The notes: generated by a model from the letters alone, not told the origin. A stretch of 47,257 nt of DNA from Trichomonas tenax (GCA_023091735.1 JALKBU010000339.1:1-47257), one strand, 5' to 3'; shown: positions 30,496-41,389, counted from the first letter of the stretch. Numbers and translations: made by a program.

Positions 30496-31595
30496 ATGTC
30501 AATTGTGGAATTAGATCATGTATATTATTTATTAAAGGACGGTTCCTACATTGTTGGAATTCCTCAAAAGTCTTCCCCACTCGCAGCAGAGAATTTTACT
30601 TCGATTTCAGGAAATGTTTTTATTCCAAAATATATAAATAATATTTCTGTTAAAACATGCTTGGGTATTCTTTCTACAATTACAAGCAGATTACTAGAGT
30701 CATCATTTAAAGCAAAATTTGAAAAGATACCAGCTCATGCTTTTGGTCATTGCCCATCTCTGCAATATATAGAAATACCAACTTCTGTTTCTGTAATAGA
30801 TTATTGTGGTTTTCATTTTTGGAATGAGACCTTAAAAGTCATCGAACCTGGTGAAGTTACAGTTGTTTTTAAATCAGGATCAAAATTATCATTGGTTGGA
30901 GATTTTGTTTTTGCAAGGAAACATCTCATGAATATTATATTTGAGAGTTCTGTATTTCTGAATTCAATAGGCAGCTATGTTTTAGAAGGGACACAATACA
31001 GTATTTATTCTCGCAAACAAATGACATTTGCAAATTTTAGAATAATTTATCCATATATTTCGTGCAACTCGAATATATATTCGGATTAAAGTGCAGTTTG
31101 TTATTACACATTTTCCTGTTACTTTGAATTGAAATCATACCAATGACTTTTTATAATTTGCCTTTTTAAGCAAAATTGTTTTCTCGTTTTTCTTTTAGTG
31201 TTAACTAACATATCTTCAAGGATGTATGAAATCTTAATCCTGTATGTTTGATGTGTTTGCCATATTGTCAAAAATCATTGGATTATATTTTTGAGTGAGA
31301 ATTGAGGTAGTCAAGCTTGGAATTATATCAATCAGATAATAAAACATTCCAATATTTATAGTTGTCAATAATGAAATACAAATCGATGATGGAACAGTCC
31401 CAGCAATCGATAATGTATTAAAATTTTGTGTTTTTCCTCAATATATAGATCAATATTGGAGATCGAAGTGCCCAATGCTCATATAGTGATTATCTTTTTT
31501 CATATCGAAATCCATATGATTATATCCCAACAGCTCATCAAATATGCTTTCAATGCTTTATGATGTCAATGCTAACACCTTTCATATTCCTCTAA
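30496..31595 (+). pseudogene. BspA-like gene, tandem copy 2 with internal deletion
   Basis: From an ATG at 30496 a 197-codon frame gives MSIVELDHVYYLLKDGSYIV and leucine-rich units (IPAHAFGHCPSLQYIEIPTS, VSVIDYCGFHFWNE), the normal N-terminus of trichomonad BspA-like proteins, and stops at 31089. The gene then degenerates: 31319-31412 repeats 29151-29244, and 31449-31595 repeats the end of copy 1 (CSYSDYLFSYRNPYDYIPTA), including the stop. Roughly 1 kb found in copy 1 between these two segments is absent. A truncated 197-residue protein could still be made from 30496, but the full protein cannot. Confidence 0.65.
31319..31412 (+). repeat. Direct repeat, copy 2 (partner 29151-29244)
   Basis: Second copy of the 94-bp segment, inside the degenerate BspA-like copy 2. 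Confidence 0.8.
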
Positions 31596-31988
31596 TTTGT
31601 TATTTCAAAATATTAATTGCAGTTTCATGATATCTTCTCAAATAATATTTACTCATTCTACAATTCCAAAAGCAAATTCCACTATCGATTCAACATTTTG
31701 TTTTAAGAATTATAGAGCTAGATAAGTTGAAATGAAATAACATACATAGCATCTAATGTTTATTAATTCTGTTCAAAAAAGTTGTCATTATTTGATTCAA
31801 TATTCAAGTTGGTAAAGATTTATATATTTAAAAGATGATTCTTTTTGACTCAGCAACCATAGAAGCTTCACAATAAGTCAAATGTTACTACTGTATAATT
31901 AATTCCATCTGAATTTTAATCTTGTTGACACTTTTATATCCACAAAAATTTTTGTAAATTTTGGCACTTTTGGTGACACATTTTCAGA
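31596..31988. other. Intergenic stretch
   Basis: About 390 bp of AT-rich DNA upstream of the beta-barrel candidate. No open frame or clear TCA(Py)T initiator seen. Confidence 0.45.
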
Positions 31989-32891
31989 ATGAAGTCTGCT
32001 GCGAGAAAGTTATATCGCATCAGAAAAATCATAACAGTGCCAAAAATAGTCACCGCAGGTTCAATGAAGGACCACCTTGTGATCAAAACGGATTATTTCA
32101 CTGCCTGTTACTCGACAAAAGGAAATTTAATTCCCGCTATCACTTGCGGACCAATTGATAGCCGAACAAATTCCATAACAGTCAACGATGGCCACGTTAA
32201 AGCCGAACTAATTAATGACAATTGCAAACTTTCATTTAAATTATCAAAAACAGCGAATACGAGGTTATCTTTAATGTCAAACGCAGTAATTATTCAAACA
32301 ACGCTTCCAGCGAGGTTCGGAGACATCACAAATGATATTCAAATTGGTCAATCTCCAGGAATGGGATCTTGTTACTGCTACAACAGAGTTCTTTGGTCAG
32401 GATTCCATATCCATGATCAGACAACAGTTTTTACTTTTTACCAACTTCCGTCAAGTTTCCTTGCTGGCGCTTATTTAACTTATAAATTCAAAGCTCCTCA
32501 TTTTATTAGCTCAGCACTTGTTGCTTCCAGTTATAAATCAGATAATATCAGTGTCTCAACTGGTATTATATATAATCACCCAAAAAAATACAGTTTGCAC
32601 TTTGATTTACAGTTTAAACAGCCAAAATACACATTTTTGTTTAACTATATGCCTGCATTCGGACCAAGCATTGGAGCAGCTGTAAAACCACTTCAATTAT
32701 TGGGATATGAAAATCCAAAGATTGAAACAACAGCAATATTACAGAAAGACAAAATCAAAGCGTTAGTTTCGACAAAAATAACAGACAACATTAATATAAA
32801 TATGTTAACAATTCAACCATATATTGGTTTAGCAACATATTCATTTGAAATTAGCCTTAATTATGAAACAGGAACGAAAAACAAGAAATAA
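31989..32891 (+). CDS. Putative beta-barrel outer-membrane protein (VDAC/Tom40-like size)
   Basis: A 300-residue protein, with a basic N-terminus (MKSAARKLYRIRKIITVPKI) and no hydrophobic helix. From about residue 60 it alternates polar and hydrophobic residues in strands of 9-12 separated by turns, for example ISVSTGIIYNHPKKYSLHFD, LQFKQPKYTFLFNYMP and IETTAILQKDKIKALVSTKI, ending in IGLATYSFEISLNYETG. Length, strand periodicity and lack of helices fit the porin_3 group (VDAC/Tom40), which in trichomonads lies in the hydrogenosomal outer membrane. No family signature is decisive. It is convergent with MED31, 35 bp away. Alternatively it is a soluble beta-rich protein. Confidence 0.45.
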   Translation: MKSAARKLYRIRKIITVPKIVTAGSMKDHLVIKTDYFTACYSTKGNLIPAITCGPIDSRTNSITVNDGHVKAELINDNCKLSFKLSKTANTRLSLMSNAVIIQTTLPARFGDITNDIQIGQSPGMGSCYCYNRVLWSGFHIHDQTTVFTFYQLPSSFLAGAYLTYKFKAPHFISSALVASSYKSDNISVSTGIIYNHPKKYSLHFDLQFKQPKYTFLFNYMPAFGPSIGAAVKPLQLLGYENPKIETTAILQKDKIKALVSTKITDNININMLTIQPYIGLATYSFEISLNYETGTKNKK

Positions 32892-32926
32892 AGATATTAG
32901 TAATATTATGAATGATACATTTTTTA

Positions 32927-33547
32927 TTAAATTACAGGGATAGTATTTTGAGTTTTTTCTGGTTCTTTATCTTTGGACTTTTGTCCATCTTTATCTTTAT
33001 GTTTCTTATCTTTGTGCTTCTTTCGCTCCTTTTCCTTAGGCTTTGGAAGAAAACTAACAAATCCAACTTTTTCGTCATCAATCGGGGACAAATCGAGTCT
33101 ATTTCTCATATAATAAGACCACCATTGATATGAGTGCCCATCAATATTTTGAATGTTTGCGGTATTAAGCACAAATTGGCGAAATTGTGGATCTTGTAGC
33201 TGGTGAAGGTAAAATAGGCATTGTGGATAACGAATGTATTTGGCGTACTTAGGAGTATCCCAATATAAGAGATATTGCAAAAATCTGCAGAAAGCAGGAT
33301 CATTGAAATAATTTTGTGTCGCCAAAAAGTTCAAATACTGCGGATTCGCAAGCGCCTGGACGAACTCCAGCTCCTGAACGAATCTCTTTTTATTTGCTTC
33401 TTTCTCATCTGTTTCTTCGATCGAAGGAGGAATTTCTTCGACAGTGTCTTCAAATCCCGATGACTCCTGAACGACCTCTATCTTCGTTTGGGGCTTTGGA
33501 GCTGGCTCTGCCTCCTCAATGTCCTCGAATCCGGAATCATCGCTCAT
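32927..33547 (-). CDS. MED31: Mediator complex subunit 31 (MED31/Soh1)
   Basis: A 206-residue protein from the ATG at 33547 (a longer reading would need a TTG). Residues about 55-128 are the Soh1 domain: RFVQELEFVQALANPQYLNF, LATQNYFNDPAFCRFLQYLL, YWDTPKYAKYIRYPQCLFYL, all hallmark segments of MED31. An acidic N-terminal extension (1-50) and a lysine-rich tail (KEKERKKHKDKKHKDK, a likely nuclear signal) are additions to the usual compact protein. MED31 is in the Mediator middle module and helps connect activators to RNA polymerase II. Its presence shows that a Mediator-like complex operates here. Confidence 0.93.
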   Translation of the reverse strand: MSDDSGFEDIEEAEPAPKPQTKIEVVQESSGFEDTVEEIPPSIEETDEKEANKKRFVQELEFVQALANPQYLNFLATQNYFNDPAFCRFLQYLLYWDTPKYAKYIRYPQCLFYLHQLQDPQFRQFVLNTANIQNIDGHSYQWWSYYMRNRLDLSPIDDEKVGFVSFLPKPKEKERKKHKDKKHKDKDGQKSKDKEPEKTQNTIPVI

Positions 33548-34222
33548 GAGACTGTCACGTTTTGTATCTATTCTTTGACACGAGTCAAAATCTTTCGCGA
33601 TTTTTGACACATCTGTCAAACACTGAATTTTGAACTACTAAAACATCCAAATGTAGATTTATTCAAAATATATTGATCACAGAATTCTTATGCATTTATA
33701 TGTGAAGTATAATTATTTTTCATTTTATGTTTTCTCGGAGAAACTTTTTTTTCATTATCTCGACAACAATATGAGTTTACTAGTTATTTTCTTTACCACT
33801 ACAAAGACAACAATATATATGGTAATTGCAATAATAATAGGAAGCACTTAATCTTTTTGATTCACTGTTGTTTGAATTTAATTCACACGAATCATCAAAT
33901 CCAAAATAAAATGTTATCTCGACATCATAAAAACGGTTTTGTTCACTTCTATTATAATTAATACGGTAAATATACAGTTATAAACTTATCTATAAAATAA
34001 ATAGTTAATTTAATTGCAGTGGTGTCGAGTTAATGAATGAAATACATATCCGTAAAATCAAAATGTGAAAAACAAGGACATTTCACATATAAACACCCAG
34101 TTTTTCAGTGATAAATATTAAAAACATATTAAGTTTAAATACAAAATCGAATTTTAAGACTTTCGAATCCCAATATTATAAAAAATAAAATAAAAATAAA
34201 AAAAAAAAAAAAAAAAAAAAAA
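33548..34222. other. Divergent intergenic region
   Basis: About 675 bp between the MED31 start and the large solenoid gene, very AT-rich, ending in the A-run listed separately. No other feature seen. Confidence 0.5.
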
Positions 34223-34223
34223 A
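34198..34223 (+). repeat. 26-base A homopolymer running into a start codon
   Basis: An uninterrupted run of A from 34198 to 34223, the last A being the first base of the ATG of the 1522-residue protein. It is preceded by more A-rich DNA from about 34180. There is no TCA initiator nearby. Run length may be misread in assemblies. Confidence 0.9.
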
Positions 34224-37200
34224 TGATTTCCATTGGCCGCTTAAGCAAAAAATTCTACAACGCGCAAATAATTCAGCACCTTTTCCGCGGTCAGGGGAGG
34301 TTATCGATTCTTTTCGCAGAAAAATACACTTCTTCGGAGCTCAATGAAATATTGACACCAATATTGAATAGCGGACAGCCAGAAGAATGGAAACCGTGCC
34401 CTTACTGTCCGGTGTACTTCTTCACAAAATGGAGTTCATACTCTGTCCTTGCATATTACAATATTGATTCGATTTTCGACCCTTCAGAAGATTTTTTCAT
34501 GATTATTCTTGAACAGAGCCAATATCCATGGATAAAATCATTATCTAACTACTTAAAATTGGGACAAGAAGAGAAAATTCCGGTTGCTGAATATTCGACA
34601 TTTTTAGAGTTGCTCCAAATGTTCTATAACTTCATGCCTGGACTTTTCAGATCGATTCAAAGCAAAATTAACTTCATATTATCGAAAATACGTGGAAAAG
34701 ATTTATTTACATTCTTAAAACTCGATTTATTCGTTATAAAGACAGATTTAAACAACGAAATCATTCAATCGTTTCCAATTGAACTAATACAGCCAAAGAC
34801 AATCAAAGAATTCATTCCTAATCTCGTTTTATTGAAAAACTCTATGGATGCTTTACGTCTGCAGTCGCTGGCTATATACAATGAACCTTATCCAAGGAAG
34901 TCTTTGCTGTTTGAACAGAATCGAATTTTCACACTGATTAACCAAATAATTCGAAAAAATCAAAATGCACATTTTATTGATGAAATTGTTTCTCATTCGA
35001 TCAGAGAACTTATGTCAGGAAACTTGGAGGGCGCTGTTGAATTTGCTAATGACCTTCCACAGTTCTTTCCTTACATTGTTTTAGCATCTTATCAAAAACA
35101 GCCTGATCAACAGAAATTCTGCAACATATTGGTATCTGTTATGAAGATAAACAAGCATAAGATACTACAAGCCGTTTATGATGCAATGAACAATGATCAA
35201 AATTTATTATCAACATTATATAAAATTACAGGAACAAAAGTCACATTATCAACATTTGACTACAAATCTATTCCGTTTGTTTTATATCCAATGATCGATT
35301 CTCTAACAGATGCACAATTAAATGCGATTTTTGGAAAAACATTTTTCAACATTAGTGAAGATGACAGAATTCTCGATTCATCATTTATTTATGCATACTT
35401 CGCCTTAATGGAAACTATGCAAGTAATTGTCGGACGAAAGAAATCAAACAAATTATCGAAATATCTTAATTTGATCGAAAATGATTACGTTTTAGATTCA
35501 ATCGTTACAGACATAATTTCGTTGATTTTCCTTAAGATTGGTAACAGATACATGTGCGATGTTGATAAGGCGGAATATATTCTATCTTCTATTTCAGGAT
35601 TCATCTATAATCCGCAATTATTTAACTCTGCAAACATGAAAATTTCTTATGCACGAGTTCGAGGATTCAAAGAATTACAAGGTTGTCTTGTTCATCCTCA
35701 AACAGTCGTTGCAAATCTTTTGAAGAACAATTATACAGATATAGAACCAGCATTGCAATTATGCGTTGATAACAAAGCGTTAACAAACAAAATATTCCTT
35801 ATCAAAGAAATTCGAGAATTAGCGAATGGAAAATTCATTTATCAGATTCAAGTCAACGACAGAGATCTTCTTGGTGCAGAATATTTCTTAAGTTTCGGTG
35901 ATCAGATTCTTCCTTTGAACACTGATGATGGTGCAGTTAAAATAGTCTTCGAAAGAAGAAAACAAAACATCAATCAGGAATATTTAGATATTGTTCAAAG
36001 TCAATCAATCAAAGCTGCTGTTTCTTATTATGAAACAGGATACTTTGAGGGTCGAATCTTCCCACATTTCACACTCTTCTCAAGTTTCTGCTCTTACATT
36101 GGCCTCATTACTCGTCTTTCTGGTTATTCAGCTAAAGCTGGTGCTCAATCAATCGTCGATATTTTAAATAGTAGCACAAATTATTCTTGGGATGATATCA
36201 AAGTGTTACTCGGTCCAAATGCCTTAGAAGTTGCTCTTCAATTCTCTCGCAGAATCAATTTGGACTCAATCTTCTTTAAGTTAATGAAAACTAATGATTA
36301 CTTGGTTGCTTTGGCGATTGCCATTGATAGAAAAGTTGATGGAGGACTTCCAATCAGTCCAATGTTATCGAAATATTTGACAACATCAAATCAAAAAGTT
36401 ATGATGCTTTATCCTACAAAATTATCCGATGTTTTCCAAATTCTTCACTATTACGAAGATTTGCAAATAGAAATTCCTCATGATATTCTTGCAATTTGTG
36501 CTGAGATTGCATTCAAAGAGCGCTCAATAGAAGCAATGAACACAATATGGGAAAAGGATTCTTCATTATTCAGACAATGCAATCCTTTTGAATTTACAAT
36601 CCATGAGATTAATAGGCTTCATTTCTTTGCACACATTCGTACTGCACGCGCTATGAAATATGGATTCACAAGTTTCTTACCTGTTGAACCAATCATTGCA
36701 AAGTTCACTGACAATTGTGATTTTGTTGCTTTAAGTGATTTGATGGAGGACTTAGATGTGAATGTTATTCCATACTTGAAGCAAGCTTGCATGATGAATG
36801 ATGCAATTGCCGAGAAAGTTCGTAATTGTCCAATTCCTAAGTTTAGAATTATGTCCAGAGAAATTCCAAGGAAAGAAGTTGTTTCATATTATGATTCCCT
36901 TAAAATGAAATTCGACAAAATCATTCCAACACCGGCAAAAGTTTACGAAGATCTTCCAAAGATCGCAAAACTGTTTGCAAAAATCAAAAGAGATCCAAAA
37001 CCTCAACAAACAATGTTAGATTATTATATCAGAAGAGTTGTTGAAATCGTTGCATTTTTAACAGTTTTCAGTGGAAGTTTGGAAGCACGCGCAAATGTTT
37101 TAATGAAACATCTTTGCAGAGTGTTAGAAAAGAATAGAGATATTTCTGGAGAATCCACAATCGACAAAATCATCACTCTCGGACAATTTGTTTCGATTTT

Positions 37201-38791
37201 CCCTCACACGAAAACAGGAAGAAAATATGACTTCAATGATTTCATGGATGAAAGCAAAGGAAAATTATTTGCTACAATTTGCAGCGAAATGAATCAACGT
37301 CAATTGATGCTTCAGTTTTGTGCTCTTTGGAGACTTGATTTTTGTCCTTTCATTTTCGCACGTGCCATTGTATGCTTCAAGCAGAGCTTTATCGAAGAAG
37401 GCTGCAAGGAATTAGATATGGTCAAAACTGTTGTCCATACAAATCATGCAAAGATTTCTGCAGTTTCTTCAGAATCCAAGGAAATGATTGAAATCTTGAT
37501 TCAAACATTATCAAACACATTGCTATTCGATATGAGAGATGCAGTAATTCGTAAAGATAGAGAATGGAAAGGAAGAAGAGGTGAATTATATGAAGCAATT
37601 ATGGATGTCTTCTCTACAGAATGCCTTATGTATATGACAAAGCACAAGAACACTGTTGATATTATGCAATACACATTCAAGTTATTGGAGTCAATTGATA
37701 TCTTCCCAATAAGAAATCGATGGACGCAAGTCACTGATTGTGTTACATTTTCATCCCAACAAATGAATTCACTTACTCAGTATTTGGATGCATTCAATGA
37801 AACACGCAGATTAATTTATCTTTTATCAACAGTTGGTGAATTTGAACCAGTTTTTAAGCAGCTCGATAAAGTTCCTCTAGCTAAGAAAATCAATCATTTC
37901 AGGAGCACAGTTGTTTATCCAGCACTCGCTAATTCAAATTGGAGTAAGTTGTGGCGTTTAATGAACAAATCATTGAGCTCAAGGATATCATTCATTGATC
38001 AGTTTTTCCAATTCCTCTCAAAGAACGGAATGACAAGAACAATGTACGACATCCAGATGAAATTAGGTTTGTACGAAGATGCAATGAAGAGTGCTGTTGA
38101 TGGATACATTCTCGCCACAAAGTGGCCAACATGTTTACAAATTGTTCGCTCAATGAGAGAGGCTTTAAAGAAGAGGATGTTAAGTGAATTATCGGATGTT
38201 GCAATGAAGCGATCTTCAATGACTCCAGAAAATTTGTCATTAACAATGATGAGAGTTGAAATCCAAGAAAAGTTATTATTGTATTTCATTAAGGCCAAGA
38301 TTTCATTCAATCATGATTTGGAGATTATTAGATCAAGAGAAAATGCAGAGGCAACATCAATCTTCTTGCTCAAGCAAAATGAATATGAGCTGCTGTTGGA
38401 TGTTCTATCAACAGGAATCTCTCCATCGAATGTCTTCAGATTATTTATCAGATCGATCTCCAAAGAAGGACCAACAGCGATTAACAAATACTGTCTTGCA
38501 ATGCCAACCAAGAACGAAATGGCTTATGAAACAACAATCACAAACTTAACTGGTGAAATGGCAAGAATGACATCAGATAGAAACTCATTGAAAGGATTCA
38601 TTGATACATGCGTTAAAACAGACAGAGCCAAAGCAGAAATTTTGATGCAGAATGAATTCTTTGTCGATGCTTTGAATATTATGAAGAAAAAGAAGAAAGA
38701 TTACCTGCTTCAGATCAAATCCATCAAAGATTTGGCTGAAAGGAAAGGCGACCTAACAGCTTTTGAGCTTGCAAAAACCCTTGTTAAATAA
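34223..38791 (+). CDS. Large alpha-helical (solenoid) protein, possibly spastizin-like
   Basis: An uninterrupted 1522-codon frame, the largest gene in the window. Composition is uniformly helical (Leu, Ile, Lys, Phe, Asn) with no signal peptide or membrane segment. The last third has repeated helical pairs of the type seen in vesicle-coat and TPR-like solenoids, e.g. FFQFLSKNGMTRTMYDIQMK, LGLYEDAMKSAVDGYILATK and NEFFVDALNIMKKKKKDYLL. These recall the C-terminal region of ZFYVE26/spastizin, which works with AP-5 and SPG11 in lysosome reformation. No FYVE zinc finger is visible, so this link is weak. The N-terminal part (CPYCPVYFFTKWSS, about 78-92) has a Cys-x-x-Cys. A generic trafficking-complex role is the safest inference. 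A 26-A run abuts the start codon. Confidence 0.6.
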   Translation: MISIGRLSKKFYNAQIIQHLFRGQGRLSILFAEKYTSSELNEILTPILNSGQPEEWKPCPYCPVYFFTKWSSYSVLAYYNIDSIFDPSEDFFMIILEQSQYPWIKSLSNYLKLGQEEKIPVAEYSTFLELLQMFYNFMPGLFRSIQSKINFILSKIRGKDLFTFLKLDLFVIKTDLNNEIIQSFPIELIQPKTIKEFIPNLVLLKNSMDALRLQSLAIYNEPYPRKSLLFEQNRIFTLINQIIRKNQNAHFIDEIVSHSIRELMSGNLEGAVEFANDLPQFFPYIVLASYQKQPDQQKFCNILVSVMKINKHKILQAVYDAMNNDQNLLSTLYKITGTKVTLSTFDYKSIPFVLYPMIDSLTDAQLNAIFGKTFFNISEDDRILDSSFIYAYFALMETMQVIVGRKKSNKLSKYLNLIENDYVLDSIVTDIISLIFLKIGNRYMCDVDKAEYILSSISGFIYNPQLFNSANMKISYARVRGFKELQGCLVHPQTVVANLLKNNYTDIEPALQLCVDNKALTNKIFLIKEIRELANGKFIYQIQVNDRDLLGAEYFLSFGDQILPLNTDDGAVKIVFERRKQNINQEYLDIVQSQSIKAAVSYYETGYFEGRIFPHFTLFSSFCSYIGLITRLSGYSAKAGAQSIVDILNSSTNYSWDDIKVLLGPNALEVALQFSRRINLDSIFFKLMKTNDYLVALAIAIDRKVDGGLPISPMLSKYLTTSNQKVMMLYPTKLSDVFQILHYYEDLQIEIPHDILAICAEIAFKERSIEAMNTIWEKDSSLFRQCNPFEFTIHEINRLHFFAHIRTARAMKYGFTSFLPVEPIIAKFTDNCDFVALSDLMEDLDVNVIPYLKQACMMNDAIAEKVRNCPIPKFRIMSREIPRKEVVSYYDSLKMKFDKIIPTPAKVYEDLPKIAKLFAKIKRDPKPQQTMLDYYIRRVVEIVAFLTVFSGSLEARANVLMKHLCRVLEKNRDISGESTIDKIITLGQFVSIFPHTKTGRKYDFNDFMDESKGKLFATICSEMNQRQLMLQFCALWRLDFCPFIFARAIVCFKQSFIEEGCKELDMVKTVVHTNHAKISAVSSESKEMIEILIQTLSNTLLFDMRDAVIRKDREWKGRRGELYEAIMDVFSTECLMYMTKHKNTVDIMQYTFKLLESIDIFPIRNRWTQVTDCVTFSSQQMNSLTQYLDAFNETRRLIYLLSTVGEFEPVFKQLDKVPLAKKINHFRSTVVYPALANSNWSKLWRLMNKSLSSRISFIDQFFQFLSKNGMTRTMYDIQMKLGLYEDAMKSAVDGYILATKWPTCLQIVRSMREALKKRMLSELSDVAMKRSSMTPENLSLTMMRVEIQEKLLLYFIKAKISFNHDLEIIRSRENAEATSIFLLKQNEYELLLDVLSTGISPSNVFRLFIRSISKEGPTAINKYCLAMPTKNEMAYETTITNLTGEMARMTSDRNSLKGFIDTCVKTDRAKAEILMQNEFFVDALNIMKKKKKDYLLQIKSIKDLAERKGDLTAFELAKTLVK

Positions 38792-39457
38792 AATATTATA
38801 TGTTATGTATTTTCGGAAAATGAAACAATTTTTTTTGATCCACATCACGATAAATACGTTACAACAAATTTATTATTGAGCAAAACATATTTTAATGAAT
38901 GAATCAAAACTAATATCATCATTAATTCCAACATCAACATATGTGAAAGTATCTCACGATGATGGATAACATCAATCAAAGAGATGAAGATATGTGATAT
39001 TGTAACTTGAGAGATTATTATTGAAGAAATGATAATAACTATGTCATTTTTTGTTGGGTAACGAAAGTTAAGAAAATTGCTAATACTATTTAATTCAAAA
39101 ATGTTATAATAGCATTTGCATAACTTTCAAAAAGTAGCAGCACCCAACAATTCCGTTTGATGAATATACTGTGCCTTTTGAAATGGTAGTACATGATTGA
39201 AAAAAAAAGAAAAAGTTAATTGCAGTTATCCTATTGAATATCGTTGCATGAACAACATGTGTTGAATTTGAAGGAACTTCATATCTTGAAGATTATAGCC
39301 TTGCATATATTTTAACCTTATTTACATAAACATAACTACAATATATTTGCAACTAATTATTTATATAGACAAGATTACTTGCTTATATGGATGTGCCAAT
39401 TAGGCACTTTTTGGCTACGCGAACTCAACATTTTTAAGGATCGTGCGGAAGGAGCAA

Positions 39458-39582
39458 CCCAAAGACCCTTTATAATGCCGTTTGGCCCTCATTATTTTAT
39501 CGAACCCCTATAATAAAAATCCCCTTATTATTTTCTCCCTCATATTAACACATAATTTCCCCTCGATAATTAATATAACCCC
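39458..39582 (-). repeat. Phased G-tract array C (C-tracts on plus strand)
   Basis: Eight C3/C4 runs on the plus strand start at 39458, 39466, 39486, 39505, 39521, 39537, 39559 and 39579 (spacing 8, 20, 19, 16, 16, 22, 20 bp), separated by A/T-rich DNA. This is the same architecture as the arrays at 8859-8919 and 9089-9226, on the opposite strand. No gene follows it on either strand in the next kilobase. Confidence 0.7.
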
Positions 39583-40935
39583 TGTGCAATTAGTGGAAAA
39601 GTGACAAAATTCGCTAATAAGGTTTTTAGCGCATGTGCCGAATTCTCATAAACAAAATTGAATAGCGCAGCGAATGCGCTACGTGTTCGCTAAATTCGCT
39701 AATGCGCTATATGATTTTCATATTACACATTTCATTTAGATAATAAACAACCAAGAAAAAGCATAGATTTATCGAAAAGCTTGAGAAAAACTCAATTTAT
39801 TATGGATAACTTAAGAGGGACACTGTAAACTATTGTGAATTAAAAATCACTCGTTTTTAGATTCAAAAAGTCAAGATTAAAAAGGTAAGTTCGAAAAAAG
39901 TTCGTTATTTCAAAAAATGATCGGATTACTTAATCTCACTGTAAAAAGCTCAGAGTATGACTCAAAGATTTCAGGAGACTGTTAATGTATTAAGCAGTTG
40001 AGGGAGTATCTATGGGTATAAGTATACTTAAAAACAAAGCAAAATTGCAAATTTAATTTCGATATTTTTCTTCATATTGTTATTGCACCTTAGCGTGTTG
40101 GATTTCACATATCCATCACACAGCATGAGGTTTGCGTTTAAAAAACATATACCTAAATTTTCCAAATTTTGGATCTCGAAATTTACTAAAATTTAGAGCT
40201 TGCCAGTTCTACACTATGACACACTACAAGATATAAACAAAATATGTTATTTGTAGGAGTTTCCTACAGAGGGTTTTCTAATTGTGATTTCGAATTCGTT
40301 CAGATTTCATTATTGTGAGAAAAGAATCAAGGACACAGCACTGTAGATGATAGAGTTATTATGTACCTCATCTATACCTCATTTTACCGATCTCAAAAAA
40401 TTAACAAATTTTTCGAATTTGGGAGTAGGCATTGATACGAGTACAAAAATGGACTATATCATTGAAATATGATATCTTGATCCAACCGAGGATAGTATCA
40501 AGAATTTTGCACAAAAAATAGCGAAATTATTTTTGAATTTTTTGGTGTCCATTAAATTCTCAACGCTAACTATATAAACTAAAGCTTTACTAAAATTTAT
40601 TATAATGTATTATTTATTATTGTTCTACATTGCAACTATACCTAACAAATTGCACTTTTAACAAAGGTTTGAAAAAATTACCTCAATATTATTATAAAAT
40701 TATTTATTCATTGGAGTCAAATATATCACTAATTCTCTGATAGAATTTCTTGCAATTCTACAGGTGGCATATATGCATTGAGTGTATAATATGGTATGAA
40801 TTTTGAGCTCTGAATTTTAGTAGAAATTTTCTGATGTACCTTTAAGATTAATTTTATATAAAATCAAATCCTCTGATTTTAGCTTTATTATTGTGAAATT
40901 ATAATCACAAATGCTAATGGCATATCTACCCGGCG

Positions 40936-40969
40936 ATATTTTAGAATATAAATATGTTTTCTAAAATAT
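40936..40969. repeat. Hairpin, 11-bp perfect stem
   Basis: ATATTTTAGAA at 40936-40946 and its reverse complement at 40959-40969, 12-base loop. Confidence 0.65.
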
Positions 40970-40996
40970 TGGCAACACAATGCCACTCTGCAGCGT

Positions 40997-41046
40997 GCGA
41001 ATTGGGTCTGCGATTTTAGCGAATTGGCCCATTTTTGTCAATTCGC
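40997..41046. repeat. GCGAATTGG repeats, two direct and one inverted
   Basis: GCGAATTGG at 40997-41005 and 41019-41027, and CAATTCGC at 41039-41046. Related CGCTAAT words recur at 39600-39720, 41793 and 43490. Confidence 0.5.
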
Positions 41047-41304
41047 TCATCCATATATAAGTTCATTAGCATTTACCATATGATTAGAATACGAATATAC
41101 AATAAAAGTACTTTTCTAACTTTAATCATGATATGTGTCAAAAAAAAATTTTACACGTCATTTACTATCTTTTACACGATGATCTGTCAAAAATATTAAA
41201 TTCTCTATATTTTAACATAACAATGACTCTAATAGGTTGTATATTATGATTATACAGCAATTAGCTTTATAAACATATAAATATTAATCTTCATTTGCAT
41301 TTTT

Positions 41305-41389
41305 TTGTTATCTAGTCATCTTCACGGTGCTGAAGTTACATAGCATGTTGTTTTGTGGCTTCTACACTGTGAAGATGACTAGATGACAA
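41305..41389. repeat. Hairpin, 21-bp stem with one mismatch
   Basis: Arms 41305-41325 and 41369-41389; the inner 16 bp (ATCTAGTCATCTTCAC) pair perfectly. Spacer 43 bases. Confidence 0.75.
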
